From: Taenia hydatigena
Taxonomy: Eukaryota > Platyhelminthes > Cestoda > Cyclophyllidea > Taeniidae
Assembly: GCA_036345935.2 (NCBI GenBank)
Contig: JADWOT020000003.1
Coordinates: 20,168,509-20,232,508 of the forward strand
Length of the DNA stretch: 64,000 nt
Reading direction: 5' to 3'
The stretch's first letter is position 1. Every line of letters starts with the position of its first letter. Both the position numbers and the translations under genes were made by a program. Below the pieces are notes generated by a model that was not told where the DNA came from, searched no databases, and saw nothing but the letters and a program-made list of their open reading frames with translations. Positions 1 to 14,900 of the stretch are shown in pieces.

Positions 1-3000
1 ATGAGTATCTCAGCAGCAGAAGAAGTACCTAAAAGCTCAAGTTCATTCGGCTCAAATTGAATCGGCAAAATCTTCCTTCTGCAATTAATGGAGTTTGAAC
101 TGGTAATTCCTTTGCTACCAGCACCGCGTACACGTGATACTCGCCTTCAGTTGGTTACAGATTATTCTTCCGAATTGCGCTGCAATCGAATTGACCGTGC
201 ATGGAACAACAGGATTCTCCTGATACGAAGGGAATAACTAAGTTGTGGTAGCTATGGCTTTATGCGCCGTAATGGTTAATTCTCGTTCTGGGACAAGTGG
301 TGGAGTGCATTTAGATCATTCTGGAGTGAAGAGCTATCCACTCCAGATGGTCATTCCAGTTCTCGGTTTGTGCTTAATCACTGGAAGGCATTTTATGACA
401 CCATCGCAACGATTTCGATTAAACTTTTATTTATTCCACTCTTAGGTATGACGCTGCTAGACACAAATGGCTTGTTCAAACAAATACCTCAGGAAAAATG
501 GAAGTTAGCAGTTATGCAAATAAAATAGAATGCGTCCATATTTTAGTCCAGCAAAAGATTCATCACAAACGTAGGAATCAGCCAGTTCATCTTAAAAGGG
601 CTCAAATAAATGAAGAACCGAACAAACGGAAACAAAAGCTTTACAAAGGGAGGAAGCGAGAACGCACCCAAAGGATACCATGTTCACAACTATACATTTA
701 TGCTATCACCCTTTAAACGAGTCGCCTGATGAGGAAGAAAAAGGCTCACCCTAATCCCAAAGGTGGAAAAACTTACTTGTTTCCTGCTTTTACGGTGAGT
801 CGAGTTGCAGTACAAGGGTGATTAATAGATAAAAGTATTTTTATTGCGCCAAAGATTTTTGTCGAGGTCTTATGAGCCACCGCCGACTTTAGGAATTGAC
901 GAAGGACTGGTGGATATAACTGTAGCGTCTGAAGACTTTCATGAGGAAAAAATACCCGAAAAAAGGTGCATTGCTGGCGCAAAATGGGGCCTGGGTGTTG
1001 CTGACACGGCCCGAAGACCGGATCACTCTGGTGAAGGTGCAGTGACGGAGCATCCCAGTTGCCCATGCCGCAGCGAAGAGTTTTGCAACCAACTGCTGCA
1101 TTACGCAATGCTAAATTTAAGCAGAAACGTGGCTTACAAGTGCGCGACTTCCCGATTCAATGACCGAGTGTGCTGAAGTGTTCTGCGCAATTACGCTTCA
1201 TATAGGCAATGCAAAGCTTGAAGCCAATCCCACTTTATTGGAATTAATAAAACTAGACAACTTTTACCCGCATTTTAGCCGTTTGGTTTGATTAAATGAA
1301 AGATATGATTTATAAACCCCCCCCCCCCCCCAGCAACAAATATTAAATAGAAATTATGCTAAAAAGTCCTTTAGAGGAATATTTTGAAGTTGCACTTTGT
1401 TAAATAGTTAAAATGCCAATTTTTTTCGAATACTGGATCAGATGTTTTAATTGCGCCTTGATAGCAACTTTTTAAGACACTACAGCAAGGTTGAAAGAGA
1501 GGAGTTGCCTTCTTTTGTTTAGGTAAACAGTATAGCAGATACGAACAGATTGTTGGCTTGTATAATAGCAAACAAAACACCTGTCTCGAAGGAGTGTTCT
1601 AATTTTTTTCCCCGTCTTTGATGCACCTACCCTGGAGGCAGGCAAGTTGAGATCTTGCAGGCAGATTCCGGTGCCTCACTGAGGAAGTGGGAAGCCATCG
1701 CGGCGGTTGGGAGCGGCGCCTGTCTAATGCGGCTACTATTTGCACTACCTTGGTGGACATTGGCTTTTAAGCTAAAGTTGTATCAGATAATGACAGCTAA
1801 AGCTAGGTTTACACAGCCTCAACGCAGTTTCCAAAGGAGAAGTGATTCTCCTTAAACGAATTGTGCGTGGAGCAGCATAAATAACAAGTGGAAACCTAAA
1901 GTGGATTTTAACGGCGACAAGTAGCCAGCCCTCTGAGTTAGGAAAGACACAATGAATTGCACAAAAACAAATTGCTTCTAATTAGCGAGACTAACTTACC
2001 AGGAATAAAACAGAATCAGCAAAGAGTGATCTCCCTTAAACACGCAAAAGTTCTTATTCGCTTTTTCAACACGAAGTAATTTCAAAAAACCACTGTAATT
2101 TAGCAGGACTGAATACTTCGACCACTTTTTTCCAGCAATCAGTTTAGACGAATTTACAATCCTATGCAGAGCCAAAAGTGCATCCGTGAGTTTTCTTAAA
2201 ACTTTTAAAAAAAATCAGGAAAGACTTAAAGTAGTTTGTTTATGGAAGTAGTCATCACCACAACCCCTCTTTTTTCACAGGGAAAGAAGCAAACCCTCTT
2301 TTTTGCTCCACACTTATCTTCCAGCTGTCCAATCTACTTATTATGTGATTATGTGGTTGTTTGGCCTCAAGAAAAGGTGATGTAAGGCTTTCTCAAATGT
2401 GTTTTAAAGAAGGCAGTGTAGAGTAAGAGGTGTCGCGTCGCGCCGCCCCGCCTTAAAGGAATAAAACTTTTTCTCTGGGTGATCGTCTAGATCTGTCTGT
2501 TCCCGAGATGAAGGCAAAAACGAAGAAGAGAAGGAATGGGATGAACAAGAAGGGAACGAGACAAAAACTGTTTCCTAGCTAATCTTTAAGTTTCATAACA
2601 TCAGGTGGGTGGGCACCAGTCGTAGGTGCGTAACCCTCGCTAGGACATTCAAAGTGAACAGTTGTGTCTACAGTCCATCCAACGCTTTAACAGTGTGGAG
2701 CGAGTATTAAGCAGAGGGTTGGAAAGTAACCAGTGTCTGGTTTTGTTACGTCAATGAATGCTGGAATGCAAATTAGAAGTCAGTCACTCAGAAAACAAGG
2801 CAAAGTTAACAGCTCGTATCTGTCAGGTACTTTGAAGAAGCAAATAAATTCAAACGAACCCATTAGCTTATCCTTTAGGACTGTTTTCGGCAACGTGAAT
2901 AAAAACGAGTTGTTGCATCGTGCATATTGGACTGTGCTAAACAGTTGCTCTTAATAAGCTACGTAAGGCTTGAAGGAACTATCCCATGGCAACAGCGAAA

Positions 3001-3949
3001 CATGAGAACCTTTCTTACCGAAATACGTGACTAACAGAGTACTTTATCACTAAAATTAAGTTTCATTTTCTGCTGCCGCATCTCTATAAAACCACATAGA
3101 AACTGAGGTTTTAGTGTTAATGCCACCAGCCGTTTAGAGGTGGTCAAGCTTAAATCACAGCAACTTTAACCAAACTTCAATGGAGGCTTAAAATGAGATG
3201 ACAAGAGAATTGTGCAGCATCTTACAAGCTCCAAAAAAACTTACCAGAAATCTTGCGTGGAGGTATGCTCGGGTTCGCATGAAGTTTCATGACTCCTTCC
3301 TACGCTCTTATCGGAGTCCCTATTCGTCTAGGATAATTGTTCAGTCGGAAGTTAAGTTAACTTCGTACCACAATACGCTGCTTTAGGAATTCTTTTTGCT
3401 GACCAAATATTTTTTTATGTTCGAAAATCCCCTATGAGCGCAGATGCATCAATGGCTGCTCATATATGGGCTCAGTGTAAACAGGGGGAAATCGGCGACA
3501 GCATTTCCTATTTTGGTGCTTTATGTACTGGGCGCTTAAAACCAACTCCAGATTTGTGAGCTGTTCAGGATAAACTTCATCTTACAGTCTTCAACACAAT
3601 ACCGGCAATTATAACCAGTTGAATTGAAGAAATAAAGTTCCAATCGTAAGTAGCTGATTTAATGAAGAAGTTAAACAGATCAGTGTAGATAGAGTAAGTC
3701 AGTGAGGTAAATAAGTAATCACCAGGTTCACCATAGACTCGCAAAAGCACGTGAACTGGCTAACTGACCAGACGGAAGACGGAGAGTGGTCAAAGCACTG
3801 CTGTAGAGCTAATTAAACAAACGAGGTATGGAGTGGGCGGCAGTGGCTGATGGCAGTAATGGAGAGGGGAGAGGAGGGTGAGGGGGGGGAGGTGATCAAA
3901 TTAAGATTGAAGCAAAGCATGGATGTATGGATGGTAAAGATGTCCTCAC
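1..3949. other. Non-coding stretch, no supported gene
   Basis: I find no chain of phase-compatible exons here. The longest open frames overlap one another on both strands at 773-1176, where base composition is locally GC-rich, but neither strand gives clear splice boundaries or a recognisable protein. The rest is AT-rich sequence with frequent stops. It could be intergenic or the intron of a gene that continues past the left edge. Confidence 0.5.
1317..1331. repeat. Poly-C homopolymer (15 C)
   Basis: An uninterrupted run of 15 cytosines, unusual in this AT-rich spacer. It has no coding context and its length is prone to sequencing error. Confidence 0.9.
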
Positions 3950-4091
3950 CCGGTGGATGCCGCTGGTTCGGGTTCTGGCACCGCGATAGGAACACGCGGC
4001 TGAAGATTTTGAAGTAGATTTACACAGGGAGAGCAGACGTTTGCGCGTCTCGCAATGAAGGGGTCAGTAATCCAAATTGTTATAAAAAAGG
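3950..4091 (-). CDS. Orphan exon candidate, unknown protein
   Basis: On the minus strand an open segment of 46 codons is bounded by an acceptor (pyrimidine-rich, TTTAG) at 4092-4093 and a GTGAGG donor at 3944-3949. The peptide begins with a hydrophobic stretch (FFITIWITDPF) followed by a basic, Cys-containing part and a proline/glutamate-rich end (VPIAVPEPEPAAS). It lies downstream of the OFA-type transporter on the same strand but its entry phase (1) does not fit the last transporter exon (exit phase 2), so I keep it separate. It may belong to an unannotated gene to the left. No family recognised. Confidence 0.22.
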
Positions 4092-5913
4092 CTAAATGGG
4101 AAGCGACCAGCAGAAGTTTAGTCAGAGCAACATCTGTTCGTTTTTTTAACTGATGTTCAGCTGTTCTTGCGTATGACAATCAATCACTAACCGAATTTTC
4201 GGAGTCCAACATTTAGTGAAATCACTTATTTACCACTTTCGACAATCGTTGTTCGGAGCTACCCAACAGGGTGGAAGCCTCTATTTTCCTCTAGTGTGGA
4301 TTGTCTGGACTTGGAGAGGAAAGGTTACCCATGATCAAAGCATTGTGAGCATTAACTCCGAATTTTTTAAAATTCATAATAAAAGTTATTTGAAGACCCA
4401 CAAAAAATAATTCATTTACTGTTAAAGAGTGCTAATCTTATCGAAGCAGAAAAATATCGAGGCCTTTTAAAGACTTAATGAAGGTTAAGCGCATTTTTTT
4501 TGCCTCCATCATAGACATTTCTTCAATTTAAGCTTACCGAAGAGACAAATGCTGCCACAAATGCCGTAGAGGAGAGTCCAGTGGCCCTTTAATTTCTCAC
4601 TTATGACAGCACAAATGATGCTGCCGACGGACTGGAATTCAAAAATATTTTACAATGTAATAAGTTGAGAATAAGTTTTGAATCCTGTCATTAGTATGCA
4701 ATACATGTCCCTCATGGTTTTTTGGATAAATAATACAAGAAAATCGTACCACAAGCAAACTCGTTAAGCGCGAAATGATAAAAGGGTTGCCAAATATCCT
4801 TTTTTGGAGTGAATGCATGTTTCTAGGTTATGAGCAGTTGCCAATTTGTTCATTTCGGCGGCGTGGATGCCGGTGTCCTTTTATGAAAATGCGACATCTG
4901 GGCTCTGGCGTAGAAAGCTATTGCAACCTTTGCTAAGCCTCTAGAAAGGTGAAGCTCATATTTGGCTAAGCAAAAATGTCATTTTAAATATTATGGTGGG
5001 ATGATCTATGCCTTGGACGGAAATTAAAGCTAGGAGGGTGTCTCTCTACAGCCATTAATGGCGGTCCCAACGCGAGATGTGTAAAAGGAAAAGAAGAATT
5101 GACCAGCGGTCAAATGATACAGAAAAAAATGGAATGTTGGGACAAGAAACTTGATTTGGAAGCTGTAGCAAATAGGAAATGTAATGATTCCTTTGCTTAC
5201 GAGATGGATCTATGATTTGTGGCATCCAAAATACTAATATACCTCTTCATTAAACATAGAACTTACTTCCACTAAGGGACATATAAGACTTTCCATTTTG
5301 GGATAAACATTCATCGGCGAAAAATGTTTTCTCCCTGTGTTTTTTTTGCAATCCTAGGAGCATAATTTGAGGACTGGGGAAAATATGCACCCTCATCCGC
5401 AATCAAAACGAATCAGACATGATCAGTTCAAACTGCTCCTAGTAGGAAAAGTACGCCTAGCCCTCTATTTGTGGATTCCAGAAAAATGTTTGTTTTGGGT
5501 GTAAAGCATTGCACCCCCTCTAAAATCTCTTCCTGATAGTCAAACGTAAGAACAGATATTCACCATTACGATTTCTGAGATGCCTCGTTTTAAAAGACCT
5601 TGTCTTAAAAAAACAGTATTTAAAAGCTCCTGGGACCTTTAGGAATGATCCTCCTTTGAATACCGCACCCTGAGGGCATAACAGCACCACGAAGTGACGC
5701 CAAATACGGTGAATACGATGCGGTGCTCCTCAAAGAGTTTCTCCCCAGAATGCATAGTTCACACCCGGTGTAAAACTTAAAGTAACTTTCCCTTGTGCTT
5801 CAAGAAAATCCCCAATAAAGAGATAAGGATTCAAATTTTGCCTAAAAATAGTTGATTGGACTGTTTTGCAGACTCCTCTCAAACAACGTCGAAATAAAAC
5901 AAATAGCAGAAAC
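4092..5913. other. Non-coding stretch
   Basis: No exon chain or repeat seen. This is the 3' flank of the transporter gene on the minus strand. I see no minus-strand AATAAA in its first 200 bases. Confidence 0.5.
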
Positions 5914-8900
5914 TCAAAAAGCATTAACAACAGTAGTAACCTCTTGACTACCTTTTCTGCAGACGCAATATTTACCATATCCTTTCTTTCTGAGTGCTTT
6001 TCAAAGATCCAAACACAAAGTCAAGAACGAATTATTTTAAATTTGGTAGCATGGCATTTGGAAAAAGTGGTCCACCTTCTACACCAACTAGCTGACCAAA
6101 ATAGTGAACATTAACATTGAGGAATGACAACTGACATATGGGTGGCAGCAGAAAAGACATCAGAAATGAAATTTATAAAAATTGACAACGCACTTTAAAG
6201 CAACGAAGCGTAAAGGCACTGTTTACTTCATAAATCGCGAAACGCTCCAAAATGGCAAATAAAGAGGGATGGTGTCTAGAATGATGGCCATCTAGAGCAT
6301 CCATTTACTTTCTCAACCACCTTTCTTATCTCCCACTAATTAACACGTCAGCATGGGCAAAGACAGTGACATCAGAGCTGCAGAAGTGGTAAATCAGAGC
6401 CAACAGAAGCGTGGAAAACCTAGATTCTGTTTTTCTCAAAATTGTTTGCATTACTAGAAGCACATTCTAAACCAAAAGATTGCAAAATTGTGGCAAATCT
6501 GACAGTGAAAGGATAAACTTTATCGACAATTGTGGAGCGATGACTTAGAGCTTGCTGAGCACAGTCAATGAAATTGCAATAAAGTAGCCGATTTGGTTGA
6601 AAGTACTGCTTAAGTGTGGCGGGCTCAAGACCATGGCGTAACTGAAAGCCACGGACATTTTAACCTATTCTCGCTGTTAAACTCATCATACGACCAAACT
6701 AGTTGATAAAACCGTTATAATTGCAAAATCTTATGCAAAATTTGACTGAAACGAAAGAATGAAATCCCCAATAAGACACTGTAGACCAAGAGAATGATAC
6801 GAGTGGTGTTATTGCAAAAAAATCCAAGAGCAGATCACGGAATGTTTCAAAATAAACCAGCATTTATTTCCCTGTGGACAGAATAAACGATTTAGCATAG
6901 TAACTGAATCGGCTTTCCGAAAAAATGCAACTTATCTTCTCTGGAGAGTGGCAACTATATCGTACGTGCTCATGTAGCGAAAGTATTTTACAAAACATTG
7001 TTTTATTCCAAACAAGCGAGTTAGTTGCTTTGGAAAATCTCACAGTTTACGTATAATGGTTAGACGAATAGGCTATTATCTCATAAAAGAGTTGCAGAAT
7101 ATCCATTGAACTCTAGAAACTAGAAGGTCTGCAGAAATCCGTGAATCATTTCATTATCAACCTTTTTTGGTTGAAAAGGATAAGCGAAAAGAAGAGGATC
7201 GTTCATCCCCCTAAAAATCACAAGAGCGCGATAAGCGTGATGTCAGGTGTAGGGAAAGGAGCCTGCAGTAATTGGTGTCCCTATTAAATATTCATCATTT
7301 GCCGGTAAGGTGGGTCTTGCCAAGAGACTTATTACAATAACTTTCCCGATGCCTAAAGACATAGATGATGAGCTGATGCGAAATCAGATCCTTAAATACC
7401 TTGGTGAACATGGATTTTGGTTGCAGAATGTGAGTAGAAGCAGAAACAGTGTTTGGACCACAATGAGCCTGCTTAGAAATAGTGGGCGGTGGAGGATAGG
7501 ATCCTCGCGAAAGTGCTAAAGAGCGAGCCACAGTGCATGACTACAAATAAACTGCATTAATATGTAGTCCGCAGAAAATTTTCATTGGGACCTGGGCAGT
7601 TCGCTAGCATGGGCATCAAAATAACCTCCCAGCAATAGGAAGTCTGAAATGATTATCCAAAAATGCATTTCAAATACAAAAAGTGAGCAGGACGCGAAGA
7701 AGCAGTTGATTTTACTTTCCAAAAACTGACGATAAACCGGCTTTCCATACGACAAGTGAGAAGAGGAAAACACGCTGAGGGCCGCAGTAATATAAAAAGT
7801 CTGTTTATTTTATCAAAGCAGATTTTAAATTGAAAAGTTGCCTAGATTAAATGAGGAAATGCGTGAATAACATCCTGAATGCTAAAAGGCAGGCATATTT
7901 ACCATTAGCTTAGAAAAGTTCTCACGGAGAGCCAATGCCAGCTACAATGTTCAGAGGCGCAGTAATCGACTCGAAGGGCGAGGAGAGTGAGAAAGAGAAC
8001 TCACAAAAGCACTGAAGATCATTCCATAGTTCACAGCCATATGGGTGGGTCCGAAAATGCGACCAGTGGCGGCCGGCATCAGGACAAAGACACCAGAGAG
8101 ACAGAGGAAGAGGAGACACACCCAGACAGCGTAGGTGGCCATCGACCCCGTCTTGATGGCCACTACATAGGGGAAGGTGAAGAGAATGATGGCCCATGTA
8201 GCGAGCATTACGCACAGCGGCATCTAGAGGGAGAACGCTGTACCGTTGTAAACTAATTCACATCATTTATGGTTATTATTACTGGGAGAGGACGGAAGAT
8301 GCTAATGCAAAGGAAAAAATGACGTGCAAGAGATTAAGGCGGCGTATAAAATGTTTACAGAGAGGATTAAACTAGTCCCTCGAAAAATTTCAGCGGATGA
8401 TGTTTGCAATTCGGTTCAGTTAGCATTTTTTGAATTATTTTCAAGTACAGTTTTGTTTTCACTTCCTTCATGCAGTTTCTTGTGTCATCCAAAATCCTTC
8501 CTCATTTAACGCAAAAAATACTTGTTTGTCAAAGGAAACTCATTAAGCATTGGAAGGAGAAATGTCTTACATTTTTCATCAGTTGCGCATCATTAGGCAG
8601 TCATGAAACCATTTACGGGTAGGCTGAAATTCGCAAGGGCTTTAGAATATTAAATAAGATGCAATTTGTTTTTTTCCATTGTTTAATTAGAAGCTACGAT
8701 TAGCAAGCTTGATCCACAGCTTTTTTTTGCGAATAAGGCCTTTATATGCCAGATAGCATCTAGCGTGGATTTCCACTATTTCCTCTCCGACGCAGCAACC
8801 ACTGCTGGCTTCCGCCGCGTGCCGACCTGAATCCCGCCCGAGGCCAGTGGTCTTGTCCACCGGCGCCAGCACAGTTTCAAGCCAGCTCAGCCACACCACA

Positions 8901-11900
8901 CTTTCCCTCCACAGAAGAAGCATGACTGGCAAAGGTAAAGTGAAATGAGATGAATGTTGAAAATTTCACTGAATTATTTATGCAGGAAGGAAGGTAGAAA
9001 AAGTGGAGAAGTACTATCATACGAAGTTCTGTTCAAACGAGATGTAAGTTTTACGGGAATCTTTGTGAACCTATAGTTTTCATCACTGCATGGAGCAGCA
9101 ACTACTGCTTAATAGTTCTAAACACCAGGACTAAGGGTAATACTTGATTGTTCAACTCTCGATCTTGGTAGCGGGTTACTTGGGTGCTCCACCCTTGTTC
9201 AGCCGACGAGCGGCCTAATCTCCGGACCCTGCTGCAAACAATACATATTCTGTCCGAGTATTGCCCTTATTTCATCCTCAGGGAAGGCTTGGGGCGTTAC
9301 ACCAGATTTGTTGAATTTTAAAGCAAAGCGAAATTAGGACGATTGGTTGAAAATCAAAACCACCTTCACTCAACAAATTCCTTCATGTTAGCGTAATAAA
9401 GTAAGTCCCAAATGTTTACCTATTTAAACTTTATTCGAGTAAATTTGGTTCTGTGCTACAAAGTTAAGTAAAAAAATAGCACGTACCCTCGAAAAATCGC
9501 AGAAAACGTCAAATAAATCACCCATCACATATCAACGACTTGAACTGTCAAATGACAATCATTTCGTGAAAGACAGCAATAAATTAATCCTAAGGTTTGC
9601 TTTTCTTCATATATCACTGATTCCGTGAATCAATTACCTCAAACGATGAAGGAAAGCTGAGTAGGTAAATGAACCATCTATTCGTAAGCCTCAATCCTTC
9701 TCCAAGGTTGCTGATTAGGTATCACCCTATTGCAATGTATTTTCACGTTTACTGACAGAATGAGAAGGGAAAAGTGTAGAGTACCTTGAAGGAGAACCTA
9801 TCACAAACAGCTCCCCATATGATTCGTCCGCCGGAGTTAAAAAGGGAACTGGCTGTTGCCACACCGGAGAGAAATCGGTCGTCTGAGATGTGCACTTGAC
9901 CCACGAGCTGGAGAAGTATAAAGCTACTTAATGAGCAAGTAATTAAAGACCTGCAAAACCTAGCCCATCTGCTTACAGAAATGCATGTTAAAATCACAGA
10001 AATGCTAGTTTACCGAGTTCCAAATGAACAATGCTGTTGGGTTTGCGGAAGACGATTAAGATACGCTCTGCCTACACCTTTCACAATTACGGCACACCAA
10101 AGTGGGAAAAATTGGGAGGAAAAGCAAAAATTAGGGACATCCATTGCCATGCGGCGTCGACAGAACAGTTCGACTTTGAGATCGCAGCGACGAATGCGTT
10201 AAGACAGCATCTGAAGTTGCCTATTTTACTTAATAGCATGTCTGGGTCGTTACATTAGGAGATAAATAAATAAAACGCTTAACTTTGTCCAGAAGAACAT
10301 AAGAGTAGAGCCTTACCTTGAAGGAGGCTGTAATAAGGGTGATGGGAATAATATTGCACAGCATCACGATCCAGAGAAAGTAGAATTCGTGTCGACGCAG
10401 TGTTTGGAGTGGCGGATAGTTAATTTCTCTGTGCCAAGAAGGGTAAAAACAAATCTACTTGTAAAAATAATGACAAGGTTTGCCGTGGAACTACTACAAA
10501 GCACAAAGCTCACTCGATTAAAAGTAAAGTAATAATGAGTCTTGCCACACAGCCCGAGAAAATAGGGTACTTTGAAGAGCATTAAGGGGCGGTAAGAGCA
10601 GGATGAGTGGGTAACAAACGAAACGACCGATTAATAAAGACACGAGTAGTTGGTCGATTGCTGAAATAGTGCTCTTAAAATGGACTAGACAAGCCGAAAA
10701 CCACCGTCACCAAAATAAGGCAGAAAAACCATTAGTAATCTACGGCTCCGTGGAAAATAAAAGTTATGGAAAATTGGGAGCATCACGTACTCCCTATTAT
10801 TCAAGATCTTTGATCAAAAGTGAAAATAGATGCAAGTCAACGGCTGTCTCGAACATATTTCTTGCCTACAAGGAAACAGACACCATGGATTGGGGATCGG
10901 CGCAGTCAGTGCGGAGCGATGCGCTGACGCGGGGGCAAAAAAGGTGGCGAAGGGTGGACTCGAGGCGTCAAGGCTACGCTTAATGATTGATTTGACAGTT
11001 TTGTCCCTGGCTACTCCATGGAGAAAGTTCAAAATTTTATTTTGCTTACGTTAAAACTGTGAACCTGGTACACGTGAATAGTAATTTTTGTACTCAAGCC
11101 ATGTTATTTAATATTTCTTGACGCGATGCTAAAATTGTACCTAAATTGAAGTCAGTAATTCCAAGGAAGTAAGTAGAACATTAACGGTTGTCCAAAAATG
11201 CGAAGCTTCTTTCCTTCAGCGAATACCACCCGTCAGTATTTTAGTGTTAGAGCGGGGTGTAGGAGGAGGTCGCAAGCGCTAAACGGGATCACAGTCCCTC
11301 CTCACAAGAAATTCACTTGATAGTAAGAATAATAGGTGTCGCTAACGCTCGAGCAACGTCTAAGATGTGAAAGATAAAGAGAAAGACGCTTAGTCCGGAA
11401 GTTTTTAGTGGAGCGTAGTAATACGTGCAATGAACTAAAAAATCAGTAACAAGTCCTACATAGACTCCTTGCTAATTCAATACAAGGAGGAAATAGCTCC
11501 CCGTATTTATATAGAATGTATCTCCTTCCCATTTATTATAATAATATAGGACTTATGACAAGGAAAATGGTTTCGTCATTTAATGCCCTTAGGTTTGTAT
11601 TCTTAGCACCTTAGTGGAAGGGATCCCCATAAATTCGCATTGGCTTCTGACATAATTGCAATCGTTGCAGTTTTGGATGGCGGGTATCTTCACTGCAATC
11701 ACGTAGACATCAAAATTCGGGCATGCGGACCGCTCCTTTCGCGCACTGCCCCCAAATTTCGAATCTAGATAAAATTTGGATATTTTAAACGTTGAGGTGA
11801 AGGCTAACCAAAAAGAATGCTATTTTCCACCATTCTTCCGAAGCAATAAAAAATTCGACAGGCTGTGAAGGGATTTACTCTTTCCTTCCTCATTCCATTA

Positions 11901-14900
11901 AACTGTGATTTTTGCCTGTTTTATTTAAATCTTAAATGCACCAGTGATTGTGGTACGGTAATTGTGCTCCTCGTGGATGTAAGGAGTGCGCAATGGATGG
12001 TAAAGCAAGTATTAAGCAATTAAATTTTGAGTAGCTGGCGTAATCCGATCAAAATAAATTAAATAGACAACTACACTTATATCAAAAGCCTGATGCAAAT
12101 GCTGCCACTACGGAGAGGACCAAGAACCAGACAATCGCAGTCTTCAGAACCGAAACAGGTGAAACAATATAATTTACAGTGTCAGCTGCTGCTATTTGAT
12201 TGCAAATAGCATTAGTACTGAATCCCAAAAAATGAAGTAGCAGATCCTCGATAAGGAGGATCTCACAACCGCTTAGTCATCTTTAAACAAACTAATGCGC
12301 TTATGAAGCACAATTTGGTGCAACTTGTTATCATGGCCTAGGAAAAATTTGACCCATCACACATCTGTGACATCGAAACAGGGTTAAAAGAAAGATGATG
12401 TCAAAAGCATTAAGAAACGTACCGCAGAATTGGGTTGTCTAAGTCTACCGAAAGACAATTTTTGACGCCTACATTTTGACACTTTTATGACGCCGCCTAA
12501 GCTCTATTACGTGGTGGGCATAGTGACTACCAAGTAAAAGCAAAAGGCAGGGTCAGTCTTTCCTACTTAATCCAGGACGGCTGGTAGCTTCCATGGAATG
12601 GTCAAAAATGCTAAGCAACAACCTTAATCAGACTTGCTTAAAAAAAATGCAGTTGTGTTTGTATAAAAATGAAAGCTAGAAGGATTTGGTTTCCTTCTAC
12701 GATTTATTGAACCAGGTATTCCTCATTAAACAATCAAATACAAGCTTACTTTCAATTACTCAGTCAAATTTATTACTCAATGAGAATTTTTCCCTTGATG
12801 CATTGAGGCATTCTACAACTAGTCTGAAAGTTCGTAAAAATGCTTTGATTTTAAAAACGATGGAATTGTGGCTACTTCTCCGGTGAAAATACCCGGTCAG
12901 CACACAGTACTTACAAGTCCTGTCCCATATTGCCGCAGTTATGCTTTGCCTGCAGCACATAAACGCTTATTCTACAACCGTTTGACGCGAGTGAAACGAA
13001 CCCCAAATTTGTGACATGAAGTAATGCTTTTAAAATGCTATAGCTACTTGTAGTAAATACGTGCAAAACTGGCATCTGGCTCTTCTAGACTTTTGTTGCG
13101 GCATAAAAAGATGAAGTGGTAAGAAAGCACGAGAAGTTTAGTAAATGATCAAATTAAAGCTCCCTCGTGTTGATAGTCTCCATGAATTAACGATAGCATC
13201 ACTCGATGGGGAAGCAACTCAGACACCTAAGTTTTATTCGTTTAGTCGTATAAAAGCAGAAAATCAACAACTACCTTGGAGACGAATTCGATCAGTCTGC
13301 ATTTGAATAGAGAGAATTCTTCATTTAAGGTTGCGACTCCTTAAGAAATCAGAAGTCTTTCGCAGAGTTGTATGTGCAAGGCAATAAGAATGGTAATCAA
13401 TTAATATGGTAATTTTTAAGTTTTGCTGTTCTTAAGCGTCTAAAGCTTAACCAAAAAGTAAAAAAGATGTGCCTAAACAGTCAATAAATAATACATTTTC
13501 CATAGGAGTCATTCGTTTTAACTACATCACAGTAAAATGCAGTTTCAATCCAAAACTCGTATTTAATGTAAAAATTACATGAGTTAACACTAAACTGACA
13601 ATCGCAGAAGATTCGTGCAAACAATCAAAATCTTGACGAAACACACACGACGATTATTTGAAGCTATTAATCGGATTAATGTGCTAAAAATCCTAATTAC
13701 AGCCTTTCTTCAAATGCACACGCAACGTGCAATAGTGCATAAGCTGAAGTTTAAATTGTAAATGAGGCATGGGACAATAAAGCCTTGTTAAATAGTGCAG
13801 CAATCAGTAAAAGTGTAAAGACGTAGGCATCAAAAATCAACCTTTCTTACAGCAGACAAGTGAGGAGTTTTCGCGCGTCTTTCGGCAGGTCAAAGTCTCC
13901 AATGCAGGCGTGCGCCTCTGTCAATGAGGATCGACTTCTGCGGTATGCGATTCTTCTCAAATATTCACTTTAATAAATAATAATTAGTAAGGGCATGAGA
14001 AAATGCGTATGCTGAGAAAAGTTAGGCTCAATACCCAGGGACTCACTCGGGCTCCTGTGTGTCGCCGTCGTTTGGTTCGACAATTTTCCTTGCATCACCA
14101 GACTGAACCAGAGACCTCAGTTCCTTCACAAAAAATTAGATGCATATGTATTTATTTCTAAGCCTTAACGTAAAATACTTAAAGCTAAAACACAACTTGC
14201 AGTTTTATTATCCTGGCCGGCTTCCTGCGCACTTGGCTAAAAAGAAAATAACATCATAAATTCGTAAAAGTAGTTCTAAATTCACCTTATCAATCGCAAC
14301 AAATAAAGTGACCCCAAATTCCTTAGATTTAAAAAGCGTTACCTCATTTTTTGGTTCCGGTTTTTGGTTGAGAAGTAGGATACCAATGAATTGGAGAGCC
14401 GCAAGGGAACCACCGAGCATCAAGAAGGCGGTTGGAACCCTATCCAAGAGAGCTTCGTCCTCAAAAAGCCTATAAGAAGAAACCCAGCATGCCAAACCTA
14501 TATTTAACAGTTTTTTCCCAGCCAAAAGTTAGATTCTATCTTACTTAGAAAAATTGCTGACCATTGCATTGTTGGGATTTATGTACGCAGTTTGGATGGG
14601 CGTAAATACAAGCGCACCAAGACCGAACCCACCAACAATTAATCCAACAACAAGAGAACTGCGTTTTGGAAACCACTAAATAATGTTTAAGAAATAATAA
14701 TCATACGAAACAAATGCGGCTTTAATTAATCATAATGAATAACATTACCGATCCAGCAACGGAAAAGATGATTGCGTAGGATAGACCAAATCCAAAACCA
14801 AGAATAACAGCATAGGTAACGACAACGTAGATAAAACCCTTCTGGATTGCAAAATATGTAAGCAGAACGCTGCCGCTGTTTATTATGCAGCCTATGATGA

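Noticed and set aside
844..1176. 110-codon plus-strand frame with two overlapping minus-strand frames
   Set aside because: All three are open because the block is locally GC-rich; none has splice boundaries, a family motif or a partner exon.
7310..7519. Plus-strand 69-codon frame (MPKDIDDELMRNQILKYLGE)
   Set aside because: The minus strand here carries the phase-consistent TM12 exon of the transporter (7400-7468), so this is probably its shadow.
10669..11054. Overlapping plus and minus frames at a GC-rich patch
   Set aside because: No consistent strand, no splice context; it lies upstream of, and outside, the transporter exons.
13865..13960. Exon-like minus-strand segment inside the large transporter intron (DFDLPKDARKLL)
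   Set aside because: Its phase does not fit the exon at 14047 in any splice choice, while direct joining of 14047 to 10428 restores the conserved transporter sequence.
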